A stretch of 64,000 bases of DNA from Culex pipiens pallens. Its lineage: Eukaryota > Arthropoda > Insecta > Diptera > Culicidae. Under the pieces are notes generated by a model. It ran no database searches, was not told where the DNA came from, and saw only the letters and a list, made by a program, of their open reading frames with translations. Made by a program: the position numbers and the translations under genes. The stretch is taken from contig NC_068939.1 in the NCBI RefSeq assembly GCF_016801865.2, positions 95,312,067 to 95,376,066 of the forward strand, written 5' to 3'. The first letter of the stretch is position 1, and each line of letters opens with the position of its first letter. This document shows, one piece after another, positions 22,930 through 33,761 of the stretch.

Positions 22930-24707
22930 GGGTAAATAACACGGGAATACCAAATTTTGGTATTACTTGGGCAAATAACAGCGACCAAAATGTGCCCTTG
23001 GTTGCCCAGTAATAGATGGTAAAATACCATGAAATCATACCAAAATCTTGTATGTGTAAGGGCACAACAATACCAAACCATGTTATTCCAAGGGTAAAAT
23101 AATACCTCAAAATAAAACCATTTCAATACCAAGTTGAGGTCTTCTGGATTTTTGAACATTGCTTGAATACCAAAACTTGGTATTGCCATGGTTTTATTTT
23201 TAGGTATTCCCGCGCCCTTGGAAAATCATATTTTGGTATTTCTGTGGTCTTTCACATACATGATTTTGGTATGATTTCATGGTATTTTACTATCTATTAC
23301 TGGGCAACCAAGAGCACATTATGGTCGCTGGTATTTGAACAAGTAATACCAAAATTTGGTATTTTCATACCATTTTTAGTGCAGCAGTTGCAGTTAGTGA
23401 AAAAACGGAAATTATTCATATGCAACAGCCAAATCTACTCACCTGATGATTCCATGTTGTTCTTAGTGATATTCTTCACCACACCGAATGCATTTGTCAT
23501 TGATGAACGGCCTGTGCTTGAAGTTCTTGAAGCTTCTGAAAAATAACAAGATTGAAAAATAAGTATTATTAAAATGAAACTGAATTGAAATTCACCAAAA
23601 TTCATTAATCTGTCGATTGACTTGTTTTTCAAAGTATTTGGTTATCCCGACTTAGAGATATTTTAACGTTTTTGAAAAAAATATTAGTGGGTATATCACA
23701 CTAATTTTTAAAATCATCTTTAACATTTTTAGGTTTCAAGTCATTTTAGCGCAAAATTAATTAACTCGTAAATTTTTTTTAACAAATTTCCCATAGTTTC
23801 AGAGAAAATTGATGAAACCTTTCAATATTCAAATTATACCAAAATGTGCCATCCTGACTTAGAAAATTTTCCACAATTTCAAGTCATTTCTGTAGGGGGT
23901 ATATTAAAAATGTTTAAAATCAAGTTTGAAATTTCCGGTTTTGAATGAAAGCATTCGCTTTGAGACATCATTTTAGCGCAAAATTAATTATTTTGTCAAA
24001 ATTGGTCAAAATTTTCCCATAGTTTCAGAGGAATTTGATAAAACACTTTAATACCAAAATAATACCAAAATGTGCCATCCTGACTTAGAAAATTTTCCAC
24101 AATTACAAGTCATTTCTGTAGGGGGTATATCAAAAATGTTTAAAATCAAGTTTGAAATTTCCGGTTTTGAATGAAAGCATTCGCTTTGAGACATCATTTT
24201 AGCGCAAAATTAATTATTTTGTCAAAATTGGTCAAAATTTTCCCATAGTTTCAGAGGAATTTGATAAAACACTTAAATACCAAAATAAAACCAAAATGTG
24301 CCATCCTGACTTAGAAAATTTTCCACAATTTCAAGTCATTTCTGTAGGGGGTATATCAAAAATGTTTAAAATCAAGTTTGAAATTTCCGGTTTTAAATGA
24401 AAGCATTCGCTTTGAGACATCATTATAGCGCAAAATTAATTATTTTGTCAAAATTGGTCAAAATTTTCCCATAGTTGCAGAGGAATTTGATAAAATACTG
24501 TAATACCAAAAGAATACCAAAATGTGGTGTTCGATCATTGACATTTTCTGCAATTTTGCAATATCAAAACAATACCTTAAATTGGTATGATACCACATTT
24601 TGCTCTTGCATAATCCTTAAGACAAATTTTAAAGGGTCCAGGAATACCAAAATTTGGTATTGATACCAGAGAATGGTATTATTACGCATTTCCCTTGTTA
24701 TTTACCC
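22930..24707. mobile_element. 1.78-kb inverted-repeat element carrying tandem repeats
   Basis: The ends are GGGTAAATAACA and TGTTATTTACCC. The left 445 bp (22,930-23,375) is itself a long palindrome built of GGTATT/AATACC motifs. It is followed by four 226-227-bp tandem repeats, then a right end again rich in AATACCAAAATTTGGTATT palindromes. The motif recurs more than ten times. No ORF of interest is present. The class is unknown; target duplication is unclear. Confidence 0.7.
23695..24535 (+). repeat. Four-copy 226-bp tandem repeat
   Basis: The anchor AAATTAATTA begins at 23,754, 23,981, 24,207 and 24,433, giving spacings of 227, 226 and 226 bp. Copies 2-4 are nearly identical and copy 1 is diverged. 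Each unit contains ACCAAAATGTGCCATCCTGA, TTCCGGTTTTGAATGAAAGC and CATTCGCTTTGAGACATC. Absence of length change between copies 2-4 indicates recent amplification. Confidence 0.9.
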
Positions 24708-26212
24708 ATGCTCGGGCTTGCTCACGATTTGCTGCGCGCTTTGACCGGCACCGAGTGATGGATTTCTGAACCTTGAACCGGAAATCAGAACCCCTGGTTA
24801 ACCACGAATCTGTAACTTAAAGTAAAGTCATGCTATTTCCACTTCAAGGCAGAAGCCCTCCAGCATCCCTCTAATCATCCATCCTACTTAGCATTCACTT
24901 TTGTTAAAGTGCACCACACCATAATGCAACACACATCACATCACAGCCCTGCTGCTTCTGCTGCCAGGAAGAGGATGTGTATTAACATGAGCACAATGAG
25001 CCTGAGATGCAGGCACCGGCAGAACAGGGTGCACAAAGGCAAAATTTGCAACTTCCTTCCGGAGAATCGTTTTAAAACATATGCAAAGAACGACGACGAC
25101 GACAACAAAAGCACGCTAAAGGGGGAACCACATCGTCCTTGTCGTCAGAGCAAAAGTGCCACAGGACATCGCTGAATGCGGCACCCGGGAAAGTGAGAAA
25201 AAAAGGATGCGAATGATAAAATCAGAAATTATAAAATTATTCATGTAGATGATGTGCACTTGTAAAAATGCACAGCAGCAGCACCAGCAGTCCAGGTTCC
25301 ACGTGAAGAAAGGAGAACGTCGTTCCATGCACGGTTATGCTACTGCACACTTGTATGACACCCTGGAGCAGTTTAAAAAAGGGCTGAACACAGTAAAAAA
25401 CTATTGCGACGAAGTCGCGCTATCCGGCATGAGAGAAGGACTGCGAGATTTTTTACTGTGAGCATCAGCACGAGGTGCAGAGAGAACGGAACGAGTGACG
25501 AGAGCAGTGATATCAAGGATAATGTTTATATCCGTTTCTTCCTTCTCCCCGTTTTTTTTTTGTCTGTTTTGTTCATGTGTTTGCCTTCGGGGCCGTCAGT
25601 TGTAGTGGTAGCGCACGAGGGAGAGGAAAATGTGTGTAAATGAATGCAGCTTGAAAACTTTCAAGTGCATTCCATGCAAACGAACGGGGGACTCGGATAC
25701 TCTCGTGGTGCATCCGTAGAACGGTTTCAAAACGGTAAAAAAATAAATAAACAGAGAAGAAGGGAACGTCGGATAAAAACACGGACCGCATGTAAACAGG
25801 CAAGCCGACACTGACAGACAGACGGTTTACACGCAAAACGGAGTCCGATGCACGGGCCAGCTGCATGCCGGAGAGCAAAAGGATCCTGTCTGGGGTTCAC
25901 GTTCTAATAATTCCGGCAAATACGTGTGCGACAAACCAAATAGAGGGTTAAATGTCAGAGATTCATTCGGACGGAGTACCAAACACACACTCGCTGGACA
26001 GTGCAGTCCCAAGTGAAATCTGTCTGTTTCTATGGTTTGAAGGCTTCGGGACACGGTTTTGAATTAAAGTTTAACTTATTCTTCTCAAACCTTTAATTAA
26101 GAAGTCGTTTTTAATTGTTTTTTTTTTTTCAAAAGTAATGAGAATTTATTACATTTTGAAATGTACATTGTTTTAATAATATTATTTTTCATTGAATAAA
26201 TGCAAAAAGTCA
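24708..26212. other. Non-coding, GC-richer single-copy DNA
   Basis: It contains a (GAC)5 run near 25,090 and CA/CAG-rich stretches (25,267-25,290). Several overlapping short ORFs on both strands have no domain. The most gene-like short frame (25,249-25,461 plus) ends inside the 72-bp MITE and uses its sequence for its last codons, so it is not a gene. Confidence 0.4.
25389..25460. mobile_element. 72-bp MITE with CACAGTAAAAAA ends
   Basis: The left end CACAGTAAAAAACT and right end TTTTTTACTGTG are inverted repeats. The interior has a second short hairpin (GCGACGAAGTCGC). The same termini bound the 217-bp element at 5,959-6,175. It is among the shortest TIR units I can delimit in this window. 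No coding capacity. Confidence 0.6.
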
Positions 26213-26220
26213 CTACTAGT

Positions 26221-26991
26221 CAATCAATTCCGGGAATTCCCGGGACAAAATTCCCGGGATTTTTCCAAAACCGGGAATCCCCAAATCCTGTTTTTTTTTT
26301 TATTATTTTGTCCCGGGAATTCCGAAATTGATAAAAAAAATCAAATTTTAGTCTGGAAATTCAGATTTGGTTGTGGGATTAAATGTCAATTTGAATAGTT
26401 AATAATCGATTTAAATTAAAATTTAAAGCATTAAAATTTGTGTTCACCATATCGACGCCATCGTGCTAATTTGTCGTATGTGCATTTTGGGCCAAATTGA
26501 GTTAAGAACGCCATTTTGTGCAGCTCACAATGCCTCACCTTTTGACCTTCACAGATCCCCAAAATTCGATTTCAATCCTGAGATATTCAACAAAAACCGA
26601 AAAAACTCCGTGCATTTTTGTCACTTTACATATGAAAGTATTTTCAATCTTGTCGTGCTATCTTGTCACTCCATGAAAATTGATGTAAGTGCGACAAAAG
26701 GTCAAAGGGATTTCAGGCCAGAAAAGTCAGGATGCGTTTGACGCACGTACAAGCTAGACTACCGTAAACATTTGTAATTATAACTCGGGACTCCAGCAAC
26801 CAACTTCAACCAAACTTTGGGACAATGCACAGAATGGCGAGCCAAACAAAACGTGTTTGTTATTGTTTCATTGCGTGCTCTCGTTTTTGAATATTCAAGG
26901 TCGAACATTGAAACGCGTTTTTCTCGGAAAGCCTCGATAAACTTTTCCCGTTTCCCGGGAAATTCAAAACCCAGGAAAATTGGACGCCCTA
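26221..26991. mobile_element. hAT-like non-autonomous element, 8-bp duplication
   Basis: CTACTAGT occurs immediately on each side (26,213-26,220 and 26,992-26,999), matching the 8-bp target duplication known for the hAT superfamily. The right end reads TAGGGCGTCCAATTTTCCTG on the minus strand. The left end is degraded but also leads into CCGGGAATTCCCGGG blocks. The centre (about 26,440-26,780) is of different character and may be a further nested repeat. There is no transposase ORF. Confidence 0.6.
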
Positions 26992-28597
26992 CTACTAGTT
27001 TAGATGAAATTTGAAACTAAAGTGTTTGCCTCTTTATTTGAGGAAAACTGTAGCCACTTGAATAATAGTTTCTAAAAAAGTCTCTTTTTAAAAAATATAA
27101 AGCATTTTTTAAGAAAAGCAAACAATATTGGTTGGTTCAAAAAGGTCAATGTTTAAATAGTCTTCAAAGCACCAAAACTGATGTCGGAAACTTTGCCACA
27201 ACTTTCGTGAAAACCTGGAATCCCATACTCATAGTAATTTTCCGCGAGCTCTAAGCGTTCAAATGCATATTTCTCATGCGAATGTTTAAATCCTGACTGT
27301 GAATTGAAATTTTGATGAAAATTGACAAAATAATCAATTATCCAATTTTATTAATTCAGGTTCAGCACACAACACGAAAAAAAACAATTCCTGAATTCGT
27401 GAATTGTGTTCATGAATTTGAGAACCACTAAGGAATTAATTCACGTTTATAGTGCAAATGCGCCATATTTATGAATAAATTCCTTCGTGGTTCGCAATTC
27501 ATGAACACAATTCACGATTATGGGAATTGATTTTTTCTGTGAACCATTTAAATTGAACAGATTTAGAGAATTTTCGTGATTGTTACAACAAGGCAAGTAC
27601 ACATTTTGTTTAAGTATTTGTCCCTCGGATCTGGTCTAAATCGAGAAAGCTGCAAGAAAATGAAAAAAATGTAACAAATTTAAAGCTTAAAAAACTAAAG
27701 TGCCATTCAAAATAAGTAAAAATCTTAAAAATATTCAAAATATTTGATTAAACGTTGTACAATATATTTCTAACAGTTTACATCGATTGTATTTTTTTAA
27801 ATGAAAAATTCAATTTCAAGCAATAATTCGTATTTACACTTAATTTTTCTTGGCGGAATTTTGATAAGGGGATAAACAACTTAAAACAAATTATCGGAAA
27901 AAAATATTTTTAAAACCACACAATTGATTTTTAGGCATTAAAACTCGAAAAACTGTTCAAAAATGGTCAAAATTATCACTCCTTCATAACACCTTTTTAT
28001 TAAATTATTAAATTATTTATTATTTATTATTATTTTAGATAAATTGTGAAGAATACACGCAAATGTTTTCACATCAACATTTTTTTGTCTGCTCTGCAAC
28101 TCTGTAGTAACCCTGCTGAGTATCAAAAACACGTTATTTTAAAATGGAAATTTTGTTCTAAATATATAGACCACTCTGGTTTTTTGCAGATATAAAAAGT
28201 ACAATTGCATTTTCCATAAAATGACATGTCTTTCAATGTTTGACAGTTAAATAACGAGAAATGACAGAAATTTTTTGAACTTTATATTATTGTAAATTAA
28301 TTATTTTTTTCGGAATTTTGAGTATGTCATAAAATCGAGCGTTCAATTTTACACAAAAGTCCCTTTGACTTCAATCTTCTATCTTTTCACGGTTTTGAGT
28401 TACAAATCACTGAAAAACGCTTCCTAGTAAAAATCCAGGAAAATGAAAGGGGACGTACCGCCTCACCGGTACGAGATATCAAAAAATGGACCTTGAATTT
28501 GTGATCACGGAAATTGATGAGGGAACGGAGCAACTGATGGGTGAGTTGGCGGAGAATGACTCATTCCCTTCAAATATTTCAAATTTGCAAATATTAA
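26992..28597. other. AT-rich spacer
   Basis: Apart from the hairpin at 27,371-27,541 there is no gene and no structure I can name. A GTACCGCCTCACCGGTAC hairpin lies at 28,454-28,471. Confidence 0.4.
27371..27541. mobile_element. 171-bp hairpin MITE
   Basis: The arms are complementary over about 70 bp: AACAATTCCTGAATTCGTGA, then TTCATGAATT and GAACCAC on the left, and their complements on the right, ending TTTTTTCTGTG. The plan matches the MITE at 15,569-15,752 (an A-run next to the terminus, then an xATTCxTGAAC core), so the two are probably related families. No ORF. Confidence 0.7.
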
Positions 28598-30463
28598 ATA
28601 AAAGGAGAATGGGCAAATTTGTATGGGAGCTGGTCCAAGGATGTACACGAACGGGACCAACTTTTTTCGAAAGATCTCGCTGAGACATGAAAAAAAGTCT
28701 TCTGGACCAACTCTCTAAACCCCGGGGTTCAAAAGTTACATGCTGTTGAAGTTTGAGCATTTTGGGTTAAAATGTACAAAAAATCGTATTTTTGCTATTT
28801 CTAAAATCATTCATAAAATCTCTGTTTCATTATGGATTTCGATTTTCTCGACTTCATTCGACGCGTATCAGCAAAAACCATGAGTTCTGATATGTCTTAG
28901 CATGATTGAAACATGATTTCTCTTGTTTTTATCTGTTTGAACCGTTTGTGCAAGAGGCATCCCATAGAAACAAGTCGAAACTTCAAGGTTTTGAAACCGG
29001 ATCCGACCCAGACTGCTTCAGTGAGTATGGAAGGCTTCAGTGCAATGTTGTAACAACTTATTGGGATGGTCTGAGTCATCCGAGAACTCCTTGGAGTTAA
29101 GACCGGTGAGTCTACCGCCGTAACAAGCAAGATGTCGGCGGTTTTTGACCACGGATCATACCCGCATGGCTTCAGTGAGTATGGTAGACTACTATGCTGA
29201 TGTGTTGGAGTGTCCTGGGTTCTCCTAGGACTCTCTGGAGTTAAGATCTGTGGGTCTACTTCCGTAACAAGCAAGATGTCGGCGGTGTTTGACAACGGAA
29301 CATACCCGCATAGCTTCAGTGAGTTTGGTAGACTGCTTTCCTAATGTGTTAGGATGTCCTGGGTCATCCAAGGACTCCCTGGAGTTATGATCTGTGGAGC
29401 TACAGCCGTAACAAGCAAGTCGACGATTTTTGGCCCCGGAACATACACGCATAGCTTCAGACAGTATGGTAAACTGCTTTGTTAATGTGTTGGGATGTCT
29501 TAGGTCATCCTTGGGCTCCCTGGAGTTTAGATATTTGGGTCACTGTAACAAGAAAAAGGTCGATGATTTTTAACCGCGCATCATAACCGCAAAGATTCAG
29601 TGAGTATGGCAGACTGTATTGCTGTTATGTTGCGATGTTCTGGACCATTCCACGGAGTCCTTTTAACAGCCGTAGACCTACAGATCATAACTCCAGGGAG
29701 TCCTTGGATGACCCAGGACATCCTAACACATTAGCAAAGCAGTCTACCACACTCACTGAAGCTATGCGGGTATGTTCCGTTGTCAAAACCGGTCGACATG
29801 TTGCTTGTTACGGTAGTAAACCCACAAATCTTAACTCCAGGGAGTCCTAGGAGAACCCAGGACACTCCAACACATCAGCATAGTAGTCTACCATACTCAC
29901 TGAAGCCATGCGGGTATGATCAGTGGTCAAAAACCGCCGACATCTTGCTTGTTACGGCGGTAGACTCACCGGTCTTAACTCCAAGGAGTTCTCGGATGAC
30001 TCAGACCATCCCAATAAGTTGTTACAACATTGCACTGAAGCCTTCCATACTCACTGAAGCAGTCTGGGTCGGATCCGGTTTCAAAACCTTGAAGTTTCGA
30101 CTTGTTTCTATGGGATGCCTCTTGCACAAACGGTTCAAACAGATAAAAACAAGAGAAATCATGTTTCAATCATGCTAAGACATATCAGAACTCATGGTTT
30201 TTGCTGATACGCGTCGAATGAAGTCGAGAAAATCGAAATCCATAATGAAACAGAGATTTTATGAATGATTTTAGAAATAGCAAAAATACGATTTTTTGTA
30301 CATTTTAACCCAAAATGCTCAAACTTCAACAGCATGTAACTTTTGAACCCCGGGGTTTAGAGAGTTGGTCCAGAAGACTTTTTTTCATGTCTCGGCGAGA
30401 TCTTTCGAAAAAAGTTGGTCCCGTTCGTGTACATCCTTGGACCTAATTTGCCCATTCTCCTTT
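28598..30463. mobile_element. Fold-back element, about 1.9 kb
   Basis: The left arm starts at AATAAAAGGAGAATGGGCAA and the right arm ends with its complement at 30,463. Arms of unique sequence (about 28,598-29,016 and 30,063-30,463) are nearly identical apart from a 12-bp gap in the right arm (TGTATGGGAGCT present only on the left). The inner part consists of inverted blocks of 140-154-bp subrepeats. This resembles the architecture of Drosophila FB elements (inverted termini holding direct subrepeats). The resemblance is architectural only. ORFs in both arms mirror each other and are artefacts. Confidence 0.85.
29017..30062. repeat. Subrepeats of 140-154 bp, five direct then three inverted
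   Basis: The anchor TTCAGTGAGTATGG or a variant starts at 29,017, 29,171, 29,315, 29,456 and 29,596 on the plus strand. Its complement occurs near 29,751, 29,895 and 30,047. Spacings are 154, 144, 141 and 140 bp. Orientation flips near 29,660. The count differs between arms (five versus three), so the arms have gained or lost units independently while the outer arms stayed matched. Confidence 0.85.
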
Positions 30464-32714
30464 ATCAGAAATTTAAAATCCTCTTGAAAAACACATTTCC
30501 ACTGCGTTTCAACAGTGGAAAGTAAACCCACTACAAAACTGCCGAAAATTCCCTACATTCCCAGCTGCACTCTTGTCCAACTCTGGTTGACAACGCATCG
30601 TGTCCGTCGAGACGTGGAATCCCATGTGTGGTCGGTCACACGTGCATCCCTCTCGGAGTGCCCAAAACCAGAGTCCTAGCAACATGCATTCCAAACACAT
30701 CCCTTTTGCGAGCAGCACGTGTGACTGCACGCAAGCTGATGGGCTGACTTTTGGCGTTTGTTTAGAAGCTGCCAGCAGTGCACAGTGAAGAGAGTGCATG
30801 CACCACATTTATAAACGTCAACGCAATTGTTTACGATAATAATAATTATCATTCAAACATAAACATTGCCGCGCGCACCGCGTGCGCTTTCGGAGTTGGG
30901 CACTGACTGGAGTGTAAGAGAGCCGTGGAGTCTGGATCCGACACGAGGGCACTTCCTGGTTTATGTAAATAGCGGATCTATTTTGCTTGCGCTTCACCGT
31001 CCAACCCAGGAGGGTGGGACTTATTTCCGACTGTTGACTGTCGTGAAGTATGCTTCAAATCATCCTCTTTCCTAGACTAATAATTATCTCAAGAATATCC
31101 CTCTACCTATAATAGGTTAATTTGGCTGATCTAACGAAGAAGGGTTTAACAAAGGTTATTCCGACAATACAACCTGCTACCCTACAGACAGAGTTAGTGA
31201 CCTGCCCCCGAAAGCCGTGTCGTCGTCGTCGTCAGCGGAAGTATCGTAATGCTGTACTCATCACCGCGTTGCACCGTTGCATGACTTGGCTGCCTGGCTG
31301 AGTTCCCGAGCCAGACGACCTGATCCGTGTTGACTCTCCCGGAGCGATGATGTCTGTCTGTCGGCAATGTTGTTGTTTCCGTTACGCGCTTCGATTGTCA
31401 TAATTAAAATATTTATTTTAATCTTGTATCGCCAGGGATAACAGTCACGTTAATTAATGTGCTGTGCTCAGTGTAGTGCCACGAGTTTGTTGAACTAGAG
31501 GGTGATGACGAACAATATCGTTAGCGAGATATGGCAGTAATTTGATGGTGTCAGGGATTTCATTTGAAGGATAGTGAAGCACTGATTTGGCCGAAACTAT
31601 CTAGTGAAACAAAATGGTATCTAAGTTTCTAAGTTTATCAAAAATGTCAATCATTGAATGATTTGCGCTGAAATTATCATGAATTAATCGTGGAATTCAA
31701 TCACTTTAAACTTATCGCTTTTCAAGAGCTCTGCTGACACTTTCCTCATCCATAAATATTTACCCAATCATCGTGGTGCTGACAGCTCCAATCCTTATCA
31801 AATTAAAATTTCAATAAAAGCTCCACAAACCCCCTCAAGCTGCAGCAAACTGCTCAGGTACAGCGCTCCTTTCAAATGCACACTCCACACTTGTCATCCT
31901 TGTCTAAACGTGTGTCCCACATTCCCACGAACCCGGTGATATTCAACAGGCGGCTGTCAATTAGCCTTGTCAGCACTCTCTGCTCAACTCAACTCAACGA
32001 CAAAGCCAAACGCCAAACGCCACACCGAAGGCGACTTGTCATTTCCCGGAGAACTGGTTGGAAAAGTGTCACTTAAAACTGCATAATTGACGACAGCTGG
32101 CTCACTGGCTCTCGAAGCAGCAGCTAACAATACCAACTTTGGGTGAATCAACAACTGTGCGGGGATCCTTAATGACAACATTCCTGCCGGATTGCTGCCT
32201 CCCACCACCGAGGCAATTGCACCGAGCTTTTATTGTTTGAATTGGTTGGTTGAAAACTTTTCCTTCCGCAATTGTGTGCGAGTTTTTTCTTGTCTTTGTT
32301 TTCCCCCCACGATCCTCTTGAATGCGCTCTTGTTGGGAAACTTTAATCCCCCCCTTTTCTTGCTCTGTTGCTCACTTTCTCCCCCCTTTTCTTTCGGTCT
32401 TTCATTCTTGCATTTTTTTTCTGATGCTGCACCCTACTCATCTTAAAGACAATCAAGCGGACTACACAATGTAACTATACCATTCAGGATTCTTCCCGCT
32501 CAAGTTGCTACTTTTTAGTCCTGCCATGGTACTTGATTCTGGATTCGTCCCTTTCATGGGAGAAACAGACTGGAGAGAAGTGGTTCCTTGGTCTTTTCAG
32601 CGCGGGATTTTTATCGTTATCCTGTTCTTTTTAATTGTTTCAACCCTGTCTTCCGATCTGCTTGAAAGGTTAAAGTTGTGAACAGTTCTGTTGAAAATTG
32701 TGTTTTCATTGGGT
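30464..32714. other. Non-coding, GC-richer single-copy DNA
   Basis: It contains a (GTC)4 run at about 31,211 and pyrimidine-rich 32,270-32,420. An AT-rich block near 30,820-30,860 has TTGTTTAC and repeated ATAATAATAATT. Short ORFs have no domains. This is one of the longest repeat-poor stretches in the window and, if anything here is regulatory or a conserved non-coding element, a reasonable place to look. Confidence 0.4.
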
Positions 32715-33409
32715 TTTTGCCTTCCTCACTTTACTGAGGAAAGGCTATAAAATCACTCGAAAAATGAACTTCTCAATTAGACCTCCTAGACCCACCTTTA
32801 TGTATACCTATCGACTCAGAATCAAATTCTGAGCAAATGTCTGTGTGTGTGGTGGGATGTTGATCAAAAAATTGTCACTCGATTATCTCGACATTGGCTG
32901 AACCGATTTTGTCCGTTTTGGCCTCATTCGATCCGTCTTGGGGTCCCATAAGTCGCTATTAAAAATTATGCAGTTTAGTTAAGTACTTCAATAGTTATGC
33001 TAAAAAAACGATTTTGACAAAAGTCCGGAAGATTGTAAAAAGGGTGGTTTTTGTAAGAAAACCCGTCATGCTATACATTTTCAGAAAGGTATTCAAAAGA
33101 GCTTTCCAATGCGTCCAAAACATTGAAAATCTGACAACCCTATCAAAAGTTATAAGCACTTAAGTGTTATTTACGCACTTTTTCGAGGCCGGATCTCAGA
33201 TATTTTGATGAAAATGCTGTCCGGATCTCTCATGCGACCTATCGTTGGATAGGTATTCAAAAGAGCTTTCCAACGCGTCCAAAACATTGAAGATCTGACA
33301 ATCCTATCAAAAGTTATAAGCACTTAAGTGTTATTTACGCACTTTTTGCATTTTGGATAGCACCCTTTAAATTTGAGGAAGGCGCCAACCACCTAAGGGT
33401 GGATTAAGT
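32715..33409 (-). mobile_element. Family S element, short form (about two 164-bp units)
   Basis: On the minus strand it begins ACTTAATCCACC (33,409) and ends in a hairpin GCCTTTCCTCAGTAAAGTGA continuing to GGAAGGCAAAA (32,715). It carries about two units of a 164-bp repeat: the anchor GGTATTCAAAAGAGCTTTCC recurs at 33,088 and 33,252. It then has a region with a short TG run (32,842-32,853) in the same position as the long CA run of the amplified copy at 40,769-44,156. No ORF. End structure (terminal hairpin, no long TIR, internal tandem repeats) recalls Helentron/DINE elements of Drosophila; that comparison is inference. Confidence 0.8.
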
Positions 33410-33761
33410 AACGTTTTTAATTTAATTTTTAAATTCAATTTAAAATAACATAGTTTTCATATATTCAGGCTGAAGCTATATAAAGATTCAAGAATCTTAT
33501 TTTGGAACAAAATCAATGTTTTAATTTGGACCTTCTATTAGTTTAATTTTTTTCTATTTTTTTTTTCTTTTAGATTCCCTCAGCACTAATCAAGGTCAAC
33601 AGAGAAGGAGAAGCACGCATATTTCTCAAATTTTTTTTTGGTAAATACAGCCCAGGTTTGTTTGGGACTTCTGCGAAGGTTTGTTTGGGACTTCTGCGAA
33701 TCGAATCAAAAGCAACATTTTTCATATTTTTTTAGTTTCTTGTTTTTAACATCAAGTTATA
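33410..33761. other. Spacer with a 23-bp direct duplication
   Basis: The sequence at 33,654-33,676 is repeated exactly at 33,677-33,699 (unit starts AGGTTTGTTTGGGACTTC). There is nothing else of note. Confidence 0.7.

Noticed and set aside
28897..30178. 132-codon ORFs with repeated ILLVTAVDS-like segments
   Set aside because: They are mirror-image translations of the fold-back subrepeats. Frame is not maintained between all subrepeats.
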